Source of the DNA: Ulva prolifera
Taxonomy: Eukaryota; Chlorophyta; Ulvophyceae; Ulvales; Ulvaceae
Length of the DNA stretch: 64,000 nucleotides
Direction of reading: 5' to 3'
Assembly: GCA_023078555.1 (NCBI GenBank)
Contig: CM041196.1
Location: 10,682,985-10,746,984, forward strand
Part shown: in pieces, positions 1 to 10,576 of the stretch
Layout: each line of letters opens with the position of its first letter
Numbering within the stretch: position 1 is the stretch's first letter
Program-made: the position numbers and the translations under genes
Notes under the pieces: model-generated
The model's database searches: none
Seen by the model: only the letters and a program-made list of their open reading frames with translations
Told to the model about the DNA's origin: nothing

Positions 1-3
1 TCT

Positions 4-810
4 ATGAAATCACGTCCTATGGAGATTGCACTAGCAAGAGATGCTGTTATGGAGGCTGTCGCCGATCCACCGGTTGTTGCTGTAGCAGAAGCACCCGAAC
101 CTAGGTTCGAGGATATGGGATTCGATATGACCCTATACCCCCACGACATTAAAGTAAAAAATGACCATGAGGAGGCTGAGTTCCGAGACTTCGTGGACAA
201 CATGGACTTCTCTGGAAGCCAGCAATGAGGTGAGCCTATGGCCCTCAACAAGGCGTGACAGATGCAGCCATCATAGAAGATGGTAAAGGTCGGGCCTACT
301 TTATGAACAAAGTCAAGTCCGATCCTGACATGCCCATCCTGAAACAAGCGCTGGACAGTCCAGAGGCGGAGCAATGGAATGTTGCAATGGATGAAGAGCT
401 GGACGCTCTGAAAGAAGCAGATGTATTTGATTCACTTGACCGTCCTAAGGACAGGCCAATCATTCGCAGTCTGTGGGGTTTTAGTAAGATAAAACGTGGT
501 GCCGAGGGAGCCATTGAGCGATACTAAGCTAGGTTTCGTGCTCAGGGCTGCTCTCAGGTACATGGCGTTGATACGGATGTATGGGCGCCTACTGGCCAAC
601 ATGCAACACTCAAACTAATGCTAGCTCGTGTTGCATGGTGTGGATGGAATGTAAGACATGTTGACATTAAATGTGCTTTCCTCAATTGTAATCTGAAGGA
701 GGAAGTTTATGTCGAGCAGCCTCCGTTGAGGTTTGAACATAATCATGCCAGACAAGTGTGGCGACTAAAAAAAGCCTTGTATGGACTCAAACATGCGACT
801 ACTGCTGCGC
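4..810 (+). pseudogene. Copia-type pol fragment (linker plus N-terminal reverse transcriptase)
   Basis: The translation around 290-810 reads like the start of a copia reverse transcriptase (RVT_2). It has the N-terminal AEQWNVAMDEELDAL block, an SLWGFSKIKRG block, a VDIKCAFLNCNLKEEVYVEQP block with the first catalytic Asp region, and ALYGLKHA. An in-frame TAA at 525-527 cuts it after the IERY segment, and the same frame reopens at once. Homology stops at ALYGLK, near 800, so the YVDD motif and RNase H are absent. The acidic ORF at 4-228 is in another frame and is probably the integrase-RT linker. No LTR is visible at this edge. It is a dead fragment; its family beyond copia is not resolved. 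Confidence 0.75.
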
Positions 811-1615
811 GAGAAGCTGAGTCAAATTCAGCAGCATCTCTGGTGGAATCGTAGCAGCAGCTGCATGATGCGAATCAAGTGTTTGCGCCTGAGCAGGGGG
901 GCCTGGACTGTGGGTCAGATGGAAACCCCCTCGGAATCTAAAACGTCTACGCTCATGTTTCTCACCGATACCAATTGTTATGTAAATTGGAGCAGCGAGG
1001 CTTAGATGACACATTTCAGAGGGCTGTGGAAAGGAGAGAAGAGATTCACCCAGAGGCTTACCCCGCGCACATCTAGAGGTGAATACCGTGGATGAGCGCA
1101 TAAATGTACGCTGCAACTCGGCCTGAGCGGGTTGGGTGCCGGAAGGACTCGTTGGTGTTATTCCTTGGGGCTGATGACGCCGCAACAAACATGCAAGAAT
1201 GCGTGCGCAGCAATTTTGCAGCATGCAATGGTAGCGTTCGTCGTGATCATCCCGCTCGAGGATCTTTAATGGTCGGTACACTGCAAGTGTGTCCGATAAA
1301 ATATAGAGTTGGTGCACCGGGCTTGCCCCTCATACTGTACAAGTTTTGCTCGCTGCCCCCAAGTGAGATGAAGCGGTTTTGACAGTTGTTCGGTTGTATA
1401 ATGGCACACTACTAGTGCGACATATTGCTACTTTTGGTTTTCCCGGGAATGCAAGCCGGACCTTTACAACATACGGTGTGCCACATCATCAATCATTCCG
1501 ACCATCAAAGCAAGGGCTTGATAGGTATTGGGCCCAAAGATGGAAGCTGCGTCGACAGGGAGTTCGTTCTGAGCATGGAAGCCTTAAAGCCCGGGCTCGT
1601 TATCCTATAGCGGGT
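811..1615. other. Stretch without a recognisable gene
   Basis: A 172-codon open frame runs on the minus strand at 799-1317 and a 119-codon frame on the plus strand at 1379-1738. The latter gets its length partly from the poly-G tract. Neither shows a domain or motif I recognise, and composition is like the surrounding decayed repeats. Confidence 0.4.

Positions 1616-1654
<39 letters not shown>
1616..1654 (+). repeat. 39-base poly-G tract
   Basis: An uninterrupted run of 39 G follows GCGGGT. A second such run (34 G) lies at 54884-54917. Both are close to copies of the same segment (see 1655-1735 and 54655-54725). Run length is prone to slippage and sequencing error. Confidence 0.9.
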
Positions 1655-1657
<3 letters not shown>

Positions 1658-1735
1658 TGCAAACACACTGTAGTACACGGTTGTGTGGATGACGCCGCGG
1701 GTAAGCAACACAACCTGTTACGGGAAAACAGATTG
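1655..1735 (+). repeat. Dispersed repeat segment S, copy 1
   Basis: About 70 bases match 54655-54725: both contain CACAC(T/C)GTAG(T/C)ACACGG, then TGTGGATGACGCCGC and GTAAGCA. Here it directly follows the poly-G tract; in the other copy the poly-G run lies about 160 bases downstream. Confidence 0.7.
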
Positions 1736-1850
1736 TGAGTGTTGCCAATTCTCCATTGTGGCTACATACATGTCGACTCGGAACATACAAGTTTCATGGC
1801 CTTCGCACAAGCACACGCGTTTCAAGATTCAACACGCCTTCTTCACGCGT
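1728..1850 (+). repeat. Dispersed repeat R1, copy 1 (partial)
   Basis: Shares the block ATTGTGAG(T)xTTGCCAATTC, TCCATTGTGGCTACATACAT and GTTTCATG with longer copies at 47517-47870 and 55374-55745. No coding capacity is seen. The three copies differ at many positions, so this is an old family of unknown class. Confidence 0.7.
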
Positions 1851-2162
1851 TTGGTCAGGCAGGCACCCGTAAGGCCTTGGGGATACACTTGGGGATACAC
1901 TATCATTGTGAGCATGCAGGTACCGGCGAATGCATCAAACAAGATACGCACGGAAACTAATACATGTCCTACTGAGGTAGGGGGGACATTGGCTGCGTCC
2001 TGATATCACACATATGTACGTAGTAACTACATGTGACTCGTCTGGCAACCAACCACTAAAGCGGGGGCAGGGGGACGGTTCACGCGAAAAAGGTCAAAAG
2101 CAAGGTGTGTAACACGATAGGACGGTACTACATCAGACTACAAGTGAATCGGTACCTACTGC

Positions 2163-2696
2163 TTGCTGGGCTGCCGGCCGTCATCGCGATACGTGTCTGT
2201 GGCTGGCCGATGCCCCGGGTCCTTCTGTGATGCAAGGCCTTTGGTCGATGGGTTACATTCCACCACTCATGTACCGTATGTATGGCAAGGTCGGTTACGG
2301 TGTGCAGGCCGCATTCAACAGCATGCAACATGTCCGGACGGGCGTTGGGCCCCCGCCGTACTACTACATTTTGACTCCAAGGTAGACAGTACCCATCAAA
2401 TCAACTTGTTCATGCCGTCCTTCACACTTGTACTGTCACTAGCCTTCGGGCTTGACCCACTACACATTGAGGGCGGTATCCGCTACCACAAGATGTGGGA
2501 CAGGTCTCAGCTAAGGGATCCGAAAATTCTTGAACATCATGAGCACGACAGAGACAGGCTTTGTCAGATTATCTTTCATTTCCGCTCAGAATTGTGGCAC
2601 GCCGCCGGTGACGTATCTGCCTGGCGGAACTTGGTCCATTTTGCTTTGTTGTGCCGTTGGGTGGACGAGTACTCTAGCGATGCTACTGTGATATAG
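2163..2696 (+). CDS. Unrecognised open frame, possibly spurious
   Basis: A 177-codon open frame without an ATG at its start; the first in-frame Met lies well inside, near 2412. It has one hydrophobic stretch (LFMPSFTLVLSLAFGL) followed by a charged His/Arg/Asp-rich part. I recognise no domain and no neighbour that gives context. It may be a decayed transposon piece or chance. Confidence 0.15.
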   Translation: MLGCRPSSRYVSVAGRCPGSFCDARPLVDGLHSTTHVPYVWQGRLRCAGRIQQHATCPDGRWAPAVLLHFDSKVDSTHQINLFMPSFTLVLSLAFGLDPLHIEGGIRYHKMWDRSQLRDPKILEHHEHDRDRLCQIIFHFRSELWHAAGDVSAWRNLVHFALLCRWVDEYSSDATVI

Positions 2697-2699
2697 GGC

Positions 2700-4360
2700 T
2701 CCGGCTACGCCGCCGCCAATACCCGTGCATCTGATCTCCTTCAAAGTAAGAAAGTGGTCGCTGCTCATACTTGGTGTGTATCCTCTGTGACCGTGCAACC
2801 TGTGTTGCCCTTATAGTGTCAGTGGATGCACTTACAACGGCTGTACATGCACTAGTGGTTTGCCAGGTCAATTCTATTACACCTTGGGGAGGGGAGCCTC
2901 CCTGTTGTGCGTAGCTACATGCTGTTATATCGAAGTCCACATGTGCACACCTCAGGATATGCAATTGACCAGTACCGGTGGTACCATGCACTTTGCTTGC
3001 ACGATTTGACAGGGACCGTGATCATCATACCTGCGTCCATTGTTTAGGGACAAGATACAAGGGCTGAGACCACAAGATATGCGCGAGCTGATGGGGACAG
3101 CCAAAACGGTGCCAAGGCGCAAGAGCAGGCATATCCCGCCCCCGACCATGACAAGACGAATGTTTCTGTTGCCATGTTGTTAGTTGAGGCTGTTTGAGCT
3201 GCGTATGATCGAGTGGGCTGAAAGAAGGGCCCAACCCGTTGGTGTTGACCTTCCAACACTAGACTAACAACATACATGTAAGTCCAATGTACAATGTAGT
3301 TCAATGTGCATGCTCTAGCAAAATGCGACACCAAGTCGATGGGCAGGCACACCGCCACCCACACTCAACAGCGCAGACTTGCGGTAATTTTTTCTTTGCA
3401 GCCATTAGATCTCTTGAGAGACAAGCATGTTTGTGCATGATCTCGCTAGCCAGAGTGGCGTATGTGTGGTAGTGCCACATAGCATGCTTGCTGCCAGCTC
3501 TGTGGCCACAGAGCCTCCCTTTCTGTTGAACTACGACTATATAAATGCGCGGTTCCGGTTTTTGGCCGTATCCCTCATGATAGTTGGTGCTGCTCTTGCA
3601 AGAGCATGCAGCGACAGCATGTCAATGAGCAGGCCTACAACCACCCACACTCGACCGTGCGGATGTCCATTCCGACTGGTACATTTTAACATGTGAGCCC
3701 AAAACGGCAGCTACATGACACAGCCTTCACTGTCGCTGGTACTTGTTTAGCCTTTGCGTAGGAATAGCACAGCACATTGGAGGAGGCACCCACTATTCCA
3801 TGTACGCCCATCTGATGCCTCGTCGACATGCAACCATGTATCCTCAATAACATAGGCGCCTCATAGCGTGTGTATTTTCAAGTCCGTAGATTATGTGTAA
3901 AATAATCGCGAGTATGGTGGGTCATGGAGGCGGACGCATGCGGTACCGGCAGTAGGCGTGGGCAGAGGTGCTCATGACTGCTGTCGAGAGCAGCTTTGAG
4001 CTGGTGGCACGCGGAGCATATAGGCGGGAGCTGGCTGGAGCTCTTGGAGGTTTGTGCTGTGTAGTTGATTGCTCTTCTTTAGCTCAGTTTGTCGGTCAAG
4101 CTTTAGTAAACTGATTGCGGGGTCACGGCTAGAGCGGCGTCGTCTGGTTTGAGCAGCTGTTGTTTTCGACTTCCTCATGTAAATTATGGCTTGGACTCAT
4201 GCAGCTAATGCAATTGTTAGAGGGGACAAGGCCAGCGATTCGACGCGACGTGCTGGAGCCGGGAAGGCAGGCCGGGAGCGATCGGGACCCTCGGGTCATG
4301 CCCGGGCTGCTTCACCTCCTCGAAGCGACATCGCAGAAGCTCAGTCTGGTCAATAGCAGG
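2700..4360. other. Stretch without a recognisable gene
   Basis: Only short overlapping frames are present. A TATA-like ACTATATAAATG occurs near 3535, which could be an LTR promoter remnant, but no LTR partner was found. A short stretch around 3285-3330 (CAATGTGCATGCTCTAGC) resembles part of the R1 repeat near 55705. Confidence 0.4.
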
Positions 4361-4364
4361 AGAT

Positions 4365-4672
4365 CATGCCGACGGGGAGGCAGCCTGGTCGCGGCGAGCA
4401 GCTACTCGCCGCAGACGAGCGTGACTTCGACTCGGCCGTCGAAGCGGGAGTTCAGGCTCAGCTTTAGTCACTTCTTGGCTCAAATGATCGTCAGGTATGT
4501 CGCATTGCTCAGGCTTGGTTCGCTTCTGGTCGTGATATTGTGGCAAAGGCCGCATGGATACCAACTTGGCGAACAGAGCTGAAGCGAGAGAGCGTGGCGC
4601 TGACGTTCCCGCGGCCACGGTACAGTCTCTGCAAAGTGATGTGTTCCTCGAGAGTATTCAATCGAGTAGATA
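4365..4672 (+). pseudogene. Possible gag-like coding remnant
   Basis: From the ATG at 4365 the frame reads PTGRQPGRGEQLLAADERDF and on through an in-frame TAG to CRIAQAWFASGRDIVAKAAW. An adjacent frame continues with ANRAEARERGADVPAATVQ. The charged, Ala-rich character and the frame change are those of a decayed N-terminal gag region. There is no zinc knuckle or other diagnostic motif, so this is only a suggestion. Confidence 0.2.
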
Positions 4673-4679
4673 GTGAGTA

Positions 4680-5220
4680 CATGGAGGCCAGATCCCGCGC
4701 TGCGGGATTTTCTCAGCTACACTCGCGCAGCTGCTCCGTATGTCGCACGGATTGTCGTGCACACATGGTTTGTCATGACTCATGACAGACCAGCTTCCGC
4801 TTACGGACACGCGTACCGGCACAGTAGCTGTCACTTGGTGTCGACAAGCAAGCATTGGCGCATGACATGCACATGAAGCTTGACAGTGATACGCCTCGGA
4901 GATGATCTGAGGAATGCACGAGCGCCTGTGGAGCTATGTGATATGGCTGGTAGACGGTTGTGACCCGCAAGCTTGCAGAGATGTGTCGACAGCATGTCAG
5001 CCATGCTCACAGTTTGAACGCATTGTCATAATGCATGTTGCCTTCATCGTGAGCAGCACTCATGGATGTACACATCACAATAGGTGTAACGGCGGCTTTG
5101 TGGCCGAGACCAATTTTCCATGCATGGGGTCCGGGTTCACTTGACATGGTGGCATGAACAGCCTATGCAAGGCTACATGAGACCAGGCTCGTTTCCCGTG
5201 TGCCACGTGTCTGTGATGTC
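4680..5220 (+). repeat. Dispersed repeat R2, copy 1
   Basis: A roughly 500-base segment aligns, with many substitutions, to 49230-49790. Shared landmarks in the same order are CTCGCGCAGCTGCT followed by TATG and CGCAC, CACACATGGTTTG, CGCAAGCTT followed by AGATGTGTCG, and ATGAGACCA near the end. No coding capacity is obvious. The class is unknown. Confidence 0.65.
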
Positions 5221-5869
5221 TTTAATGTGACATATTCGATGTCGACGTGTCAATCTGTAGACGTGTCTTTAATGTAACATATTCGATGCCATCCCGGTCG
5301 ATGCTTCACTGAACTCCACTATGTACCACGGTAGAGTACGTAGTACATCTAACTTGCCTCACAGACTTGGAATTGTGAGCATCCATAGCAGCATGGTGTA
5401 CAGCCACATGACAGCATCCTCCGAGGCATGTTATGTTGTGAGGGAACCTTCCTTTCTTTCTTCAAACATGTTGATACAAGTATTTCGCGCATTTTAGCCG
5501 TTGATCGTGCTGCGAGGAACAATGCAATCGGTCAGAAGCATGGACGAATGGAAAAGCAAACCTCCTTTTGTTCTCGCTGTCTTTGCCTGTAGTGTAGTGT
5601 ACGCACACCAGGCACCAACGTGTCATATCCGCAGTCGTCGTCGCAACATGACACTGTATGTGCCACGCGGGCAGACAAGAGAGACTGCGTCGTGCGTGGT
5701 TGGGTCACATGATATGTGCATGTCATTGCTAGACGTTGTGATCTATGTTGAAGCACACCAACAAGATCACCTCCGCCTCGTGTCTTGGTAGCGGTCAATA
5801 TGCATGCGGGGTCTAGTGGTTCACCTCTCACCGTGAGATCTGCCTGCTGAACAAGTGCAGCAAATGTGT
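5221..5869. other. Stretch without a recognisable gene
   Basis: No ORF with recognisable motifs. A direct repeat of about 25 bases (GTGTCTTTAATGT(G/A)ACATATTCG) occurs near 5215 and 5261. Confidence 0.4.
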
Positions 5870-7330
5870 ATTATCTTTGTAACACCTGAACTGCGCGTCG
5901 TCACAGCGAATCAAGTTCTTGGAGCTGATGATCCAGGAATAAGTTAAGTACTTGACGAATTCAAGGATGTCTTAGTGCCTCAGATTCCAGACGGTCTGCC
6001 GCATTTGCGGACCGCTGCAGATCGGTCCAAAATCGACACACGATTGGGACCGTGCCAAATGTTACGTCTTCACCGCGTCTTCACCACGCCGTTCATGAAC
6101 TTCGAGTTCGTTGTCATGCCTATGGGCTTGTGCGGTGCCGAGTCTATGTCCCAGTTTCCTATGGACGACGCTTTCCGGGATAATATACAGCTGCCGTCTG
6201 GCCAGTATTTGTCGTTCTCACAGTTCTTCGCAAGCTATCTAGACGATGTTTGCACATTTAGTCGCTCTCGAGAAGAGTACGTGATGCACATTCGACATGT
6301 TTTACAACAGCTGCGTGAACGGCAACTATAAGTTAAGATGTCCAAGTGCATGTGGCTACAGACTACGATCGCTTCTCCCGGTCACATTGCCTGCGCCGAT
6401 GGCATGGCTATCGACCCTCTCCGTGGGGAGGCACTACAACGTTGGCCTGAGCCAAACAATGTGTCTGAAGTGCACTCTCTGCTCGGAACCTTCGAAATCT
6501 GTCGGGCGTTCATCAAGAACTACGAAGACAACGCTACTCCTCTTGCGGAGCTTACCAGTAAGAGCACGTCATGGGGTTGGGGCGCCCACGAGTGAGTTGC
6601 CTTGAGCAATCTCTAGCAAGCAGTCCTCAACTCGCCGGTGTTGATGCACCCACACACATCGAAACCATTATTTGTTGTCATTGATGCATCTAATTATGCA
6701 GTTGGTGCATGCCTCGAACAAGGGCTTGTTCCAGATCAACGGCGTTCTATCATGTTCTAACACAGCCTCAATCATGTTGAACGCAACTTTCCGGTGCACG
6801 AGCGAAAACTCATCAGAAACTTCTCCTTATCATATTGGCGCTACGTGACTAGCGACACTCCTTGTATGTATCTGAATTCAAAGTCATTTTTTAGACAGAT
6901 CACAGACCGCTGCAGCATTTTTTTATACAGGCGACGCTTGCAGCGTCAAAGTCGTTGGCGGCAGTTTCTGTCCGAGTTGAACGTCATTGTCAAGTACATT
7001 CCGGGTGACTTGAATGACTTTTCCGACAGCTTGTCTCGTCTTCCAAACCTCAAGCTAATGAATTTCGGTGCACTCGCGCCGTACGACAAATGGCTGTCGC
7101 ATGCAAACTTCCGTCAAGCAGAACAGAGAGTCTTTCAGGCTCTGCAAGCTGGCGCTGCAAGGTAAGTGCACGTCTCGAAACCATCGCATTACGCACTACA
7201 CAACGGTGTGATGTACTATGCCTGCGACAAGGTGCATGCAGTATTCGTGCCTACCCCAGGGCATGCGGCATCGTTTGTTGCTTTCGGAGTATCAAGACTC
7301 ACCGAAGACATATGGGTGAAACGTCTCTTA
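5870..7330 (+). pseudogene. Ty3/gypsy-type pol relic (RT, RNase H, start of integrase)
   Basis: One frame carries, in order, an LDEFKDVLVPQIPDGLP block (N-terminal edge of gypsy RT), TTPFMNFEFVVMPMGLCGA, the catalytic ASYLDDV near 6235, a connection region (EVHSLLGTFEICRAFIKNYE), the RNase H blocks LFVVIDASNYAVGACLEQG and VKYIPGDLNDFSDSLSRLP, and a weak integrase N-terminal part to about 7330. Between DTRLGP and CQMLRLHR a large piece of RT, including the first catalytic Asp, is deleted. In-frame stops lie near 6330, 6595, 6615 and 6760. It is clearly dead. The frame stays constant over more than 1 kb, so decay was mainly by substitutions and one deletion. Confidence 0.85.
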
Positions 7331-8389
7331 GATCTAGCACAGGTAATGCACCTCCACCTAGTATGGGTGGCATCGGTTCGCAAGGGGTTCCAACCTGAAT
7401 TGTGCCTTTTGGGTCACCTCCGCATAGGCTTGACACTCTGTCGTCTAACCCTGCTTTCCGAGGTCCTGTACCTAAATCTGTAGCATCACGGGCGCCATCT
7501 CATTTGCACTCTCTCTTGCCTCACTACAAGGATGGTAGGCCGGTGATGCTGTACATTATCAGTGACCCATTGGCGGCTGAACAGTAGGCAAATAGTGTCC
7601 AGATGTGTATGAACTGTATGGCGATCGACGCAGGAGTGGCCGAATGTTCTACATCTAACGTGCTGTCTGACAGGGATGTGAACGGTGTTGTTGCACGGTC
7701 GACGTGCTGCGACTATAGAGAATGTACACTTCTGTGCGACGAGTGCGTGAGCTGTCCATTCAATCTTGTGAAATGTTCACGAGTGCCTGGGTGATGTGCA
7801 CTTCGGCCTGCATCATGCAGTGCACGTGGTCCGGCAAGATGCGCTCGTCGAGAACATTCCTCGCGTGGCGTGTGCACGTCCATAAAAATCGGCACATTAC
7901 TGACACTCTTTTACCAATGATATACTCGTCAGGCGTAAGCTACGAGTGCTGTTATACCACGATGATGTACAGTTGGTGCACACGACATGCGATAGCAGAT
8001 ACCCGGTCATCCGGTCCGTGTATAGGCTGCAGCTGCTTTACATCATCTCCTATTATCCGTAAAATAGTTTTTGTCGATACTATCATGCCACTCTGGCCCT
8101 CGTGTCCGTGCCGTCGCAGTGGCATTCGCTGAGGTGCCGAAGCAGCCATCACATGTAGGCTTTAGCAGCTAGCCAGTGCCAGCTGAGCCATGGCTCAGGC
8201 GGTGCAGTTGGTGTCAATAAAGATAATAAGAAAATAGCCGCCATCCGTGCAACATCACCCTCTGCCTCATGATCCCAGCAAGGATGGGCCGGAGTGTACC
8301 TTCCCCTTTGCAGCATCTCCCGGAAAGAGGTAAAGGCCCCGCCAGCTCGGCAGCACACTTCAATTATCCCATTGAGTCACTATATGTTC
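7331..8389. other. Stretch without a recognisable gene
   Basis: Only short shadow frames. Some sequence at 7330-7560 may be the decayed tail of the gypsy relic, but no integrase DDE motif can be seen. Confidence 0.35.
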
Positions 8390-9060
8390 TGCTGCTCCTC
8401 AAAGTAGGCCATCTTTGTCAGAAATGCAACAACTTGTCAGGTTCGACGCGCAGTCTCAGTTCAGGACAGGTCAGGAGGCCAGTGTTCCATACCTACTGCG
8501 CATAGAGGTAGAACCGGGGAACACTGAGGGGAAGATGCTAATACCGTGAAACAGTAAGAAGAATGGTTACAGATCTCAGTGTGCAAATCCTTATATGCAC
8601 ACTGAACACTCAAAGTTACGGCGGGAAACCCTCGCGGGATCTCCCTCACTACATCGAGACAATCCCGACTGGCGGCTTACCCCTGCACTGGATCCGCTGA
8701 TCGTCCGTGCATGGGTGCACCTGTCACCACACTGCTGCCCGCAGGCTCATGCATTGTGACAATCTTTTGCTCCATTAGTTCCATCTTGGTTTCCTGCGGC
8801 TTCGCCACACGACTTATTATTCCCTATACTAATTTTGACCTGAAGAACACATTGCAAACGTGGGTTGAGCCACACCTTCAGTTTGAGGACTGTCTCATGT
8901 GCAGTCCGCATTTTGGGCTTGACATTGTTGCGCTTCCCAGCACAGCCCTGCTTGCATTCTTCAATCACTGCTTCTTGCTCTTCGATCTTGCTCTGAATTG
9001 ATTTCAGTTCCTTGGCCACACGAGCCAGTTCACTCTTCAGGAAATCCTTACGGTCAACGG
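8390..9060 (-). pseudogene. Coiled-coil ORF, interrupted by a solo LTR
   Basis: On the minus strand the frame from about 9060 reads DFLKSELARVAKELKSIQSK, then EEQEAVIEECKQG, a heptad-rich segment expected to form a coiled coil. A second frame just before the LTR reads KPQETKMELMEQK. If the LTR at 8416-8761 and one TSD copy are removed, this second frame continues MAYFEEQQNI and ends at the stop 8390-8392. So the reading frame changes once between the two parts, by frameshift or an unseen intron. No homologue is recognised. It lies on the same strand as the two ORFs at 9876-12126 and may belong to the same unit. Confidence 0.4.
8416..8761 (-). mobile_element. Solo LTR of the element A family
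   Basis: This is the reverse complement of the 348-bp LTRs at 21861-22208 and 28002-28349, with TGTCA/TGACA ends. It is flanked by the 5-bp target duplication ATCTT at 8411-8415 and 8762-8766. No internal sequence remains, so it is a solo LTR left by LTR-LTR recombination. It interrupts the coiled-coil ORF on the minus strand. Confidence 0.93.
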
Positions 9061-9875
9061 CGGGGTGGCTTGTGGAGCTGATATGAAGCTGGGCAGGCTG
9101 AGTATGGGTTGGACAAGCTGTGTGCGGTGCAGATCACTGAGTATTAGGCAATGCTGAGTTGGTGCATACATGCACATAGCAGTCTAGTGGAGCTCTGACC
9201 GCACCTAGACATCAGGGGAAGGAAGTGTCCCATCTCTATTTGCCTCCTTGTCGCTCAAAGGCATGCCCATCAGGTCTACATTATCGATGCCCATCATAGC
9301 ATCCACAGCTGCACTGTCAGTGGCCACGGATGGCACCACTAGTGCGTTGTGTGTCTGGTCTGTCTCGCTGCTTGGGTCGGCAATTGTGCACAGAACAGTG
9401 CAGGGGACACATAAGGGGTCTTATGTCCATGACCATTGACTTGCATGACCTGCTATTAGCAAACACAATCAGTTCTTGAATGGGGCAGGCAGCACAATCA
9501 TATCGCCTATGACATGCTGGCACCCCGTGCCTGTGCACATATTAGAAGTCGAGAGGATGTTACCTCTGAAACGGCTCTGCCGCTGTGACCCCCCTCACAG
9601 TGAGTGCCCACATAAAACTCGGAAGCCAATGCGCTAGGAGGGCACCGTTCCGTAAATGCACCGATGCCAACAAGCGTGTCGGGTTCTGGTCTCTTCGTGC
9701 CGACCTCAGGTGGTATGTACCTCATGTTGGCCGTCTCTGGGGCCAACCCCATGTATCTCAGCCTCTCTGGTATGTTCCTCTCGGTGGCTATACATCTCAT
9801 GTTGCCGTGCATGACCTGAACATGTCCGTACTTAAGCTATCACATATTGTGCTGCCAACAGCTGCGAGAATCATC
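9061..9875 (-). other. Region between minus-strand ORFs, with a short acidic frame
   Basis: A minus-strand frame over about 9205-9418 reads DPSSETDQTHNALVVPSVAT and later MMGIDNVDLMGMPLSDKEAN before a stop at 9205-9207. It has no start codon and follows a stop. A 101-codon frame lies at 9507-9812. These could be exons or parts of the same unknown unit as ORFs A and B; I recognise neither. Confidence 0.3.
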
Positions 9876-10559
9876 TCATTGTCTCAATTTGGCTGCTAGT
9901 ACACGGACTTCGATGATGCCATTTGCATAAGCGATTGCCTGCACTTGACACCAGCGTACCAGCTTCAGGTTGCTAACTATACCCGGGGGAAGCTGCAGGG
10001 GGATGGCTCTTCCGATGGAGTCAGGTTCAAGATGTTCTTTCTCTGGTGTCTGACCTGTTCTCTCGATGTTGCACTCATTGGCCTCCTTAGGGGTAATCTC
10101 CAATTTGGGCTCGAACTTGTACTTTGGTTCATCAGGTTGCCACGGGGGATAGTGGCCATCATCAAAGGCCCACTCTAGCCTTGTCTTCTGTACATGGCCA
10201 GCCACTGCGGCTGTACCACCATCGTGCCTGACCTGTAACGCACTCATCCCATCATTTTCAGTACACGACCCATATGCACAATCCAATTGAACAGGATCTA
10301 GAGCACGTGCCAGCTTCCTGTCAAACTGCATGGAAATTTCCATTAAGGCTTTCCCTGGTCCTTTCGCTTCGTGTGTTGCCGCGGGATTAGCTCGCAGTGC
10401 TGCTGTGAATTTGCGGATGTTCACATTGTTATTGCCCGTGCGTCCGTTGACTACAAACCTGCATAGTGCATTGTATTGAACCATTCGGAGGAAGCAGGTT
10501 CCGGTCACAGTGAGAGCAAGAGTACTTGCTATCAGCAAGCTTTGTATACCCTTCATCAT
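9876..10559 (-). CDS. Unrecognised ORF B (227 aa)
   Basis: An ATG at 10557-10559 opens 227 codons. The N-terminus (residues 4-20, GIQSLLIASTLALTVTG) is hydrophobic like a signal peptide or membrane anchor. The middle is charged, with segments such as PWQPDEPKYKFEPKLEITPK and ERTGQTPEKEHLEPDS. I recognise no domain. It starts 17 bases after the pre-insertion stop of ORF A on the same strand, an unusually tight spacing for host genes that suggests a two-ORF mobile or viral-like unit, though this is inference. A spliced host gene with exons in both ORFs is an alternative. Confidence 0.4.
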   Translation of the reverse strand: MMKGIQSLLIASTLALTVTGTCFLRMVQYNALCRFVVNGRTGNNNVNIRKFTAALRANPAATHEAKGPGKALMEISMQFDRKLARALDPVQLDCAYGSCTENDGMSALQVRHDGGTAAVAGHVQKTRLEWAFDDGHYPPWQPDEPKYKFEPKLEITPKEANECNIERTGQTPEKEHLEPDSIGRAIPLQLPPGIVSNLKLVRWCQVQAIAYANGIIEVRVLAAKLRQ

Positions 10560-10576
10560 CTATTCACATGCATGGG

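Noticed and set aside
1505..1790. Poly-Pro and poly-Gly ORFs around 1600-1700
   Set aside because: They arise from the poly-G tract read in three frames.
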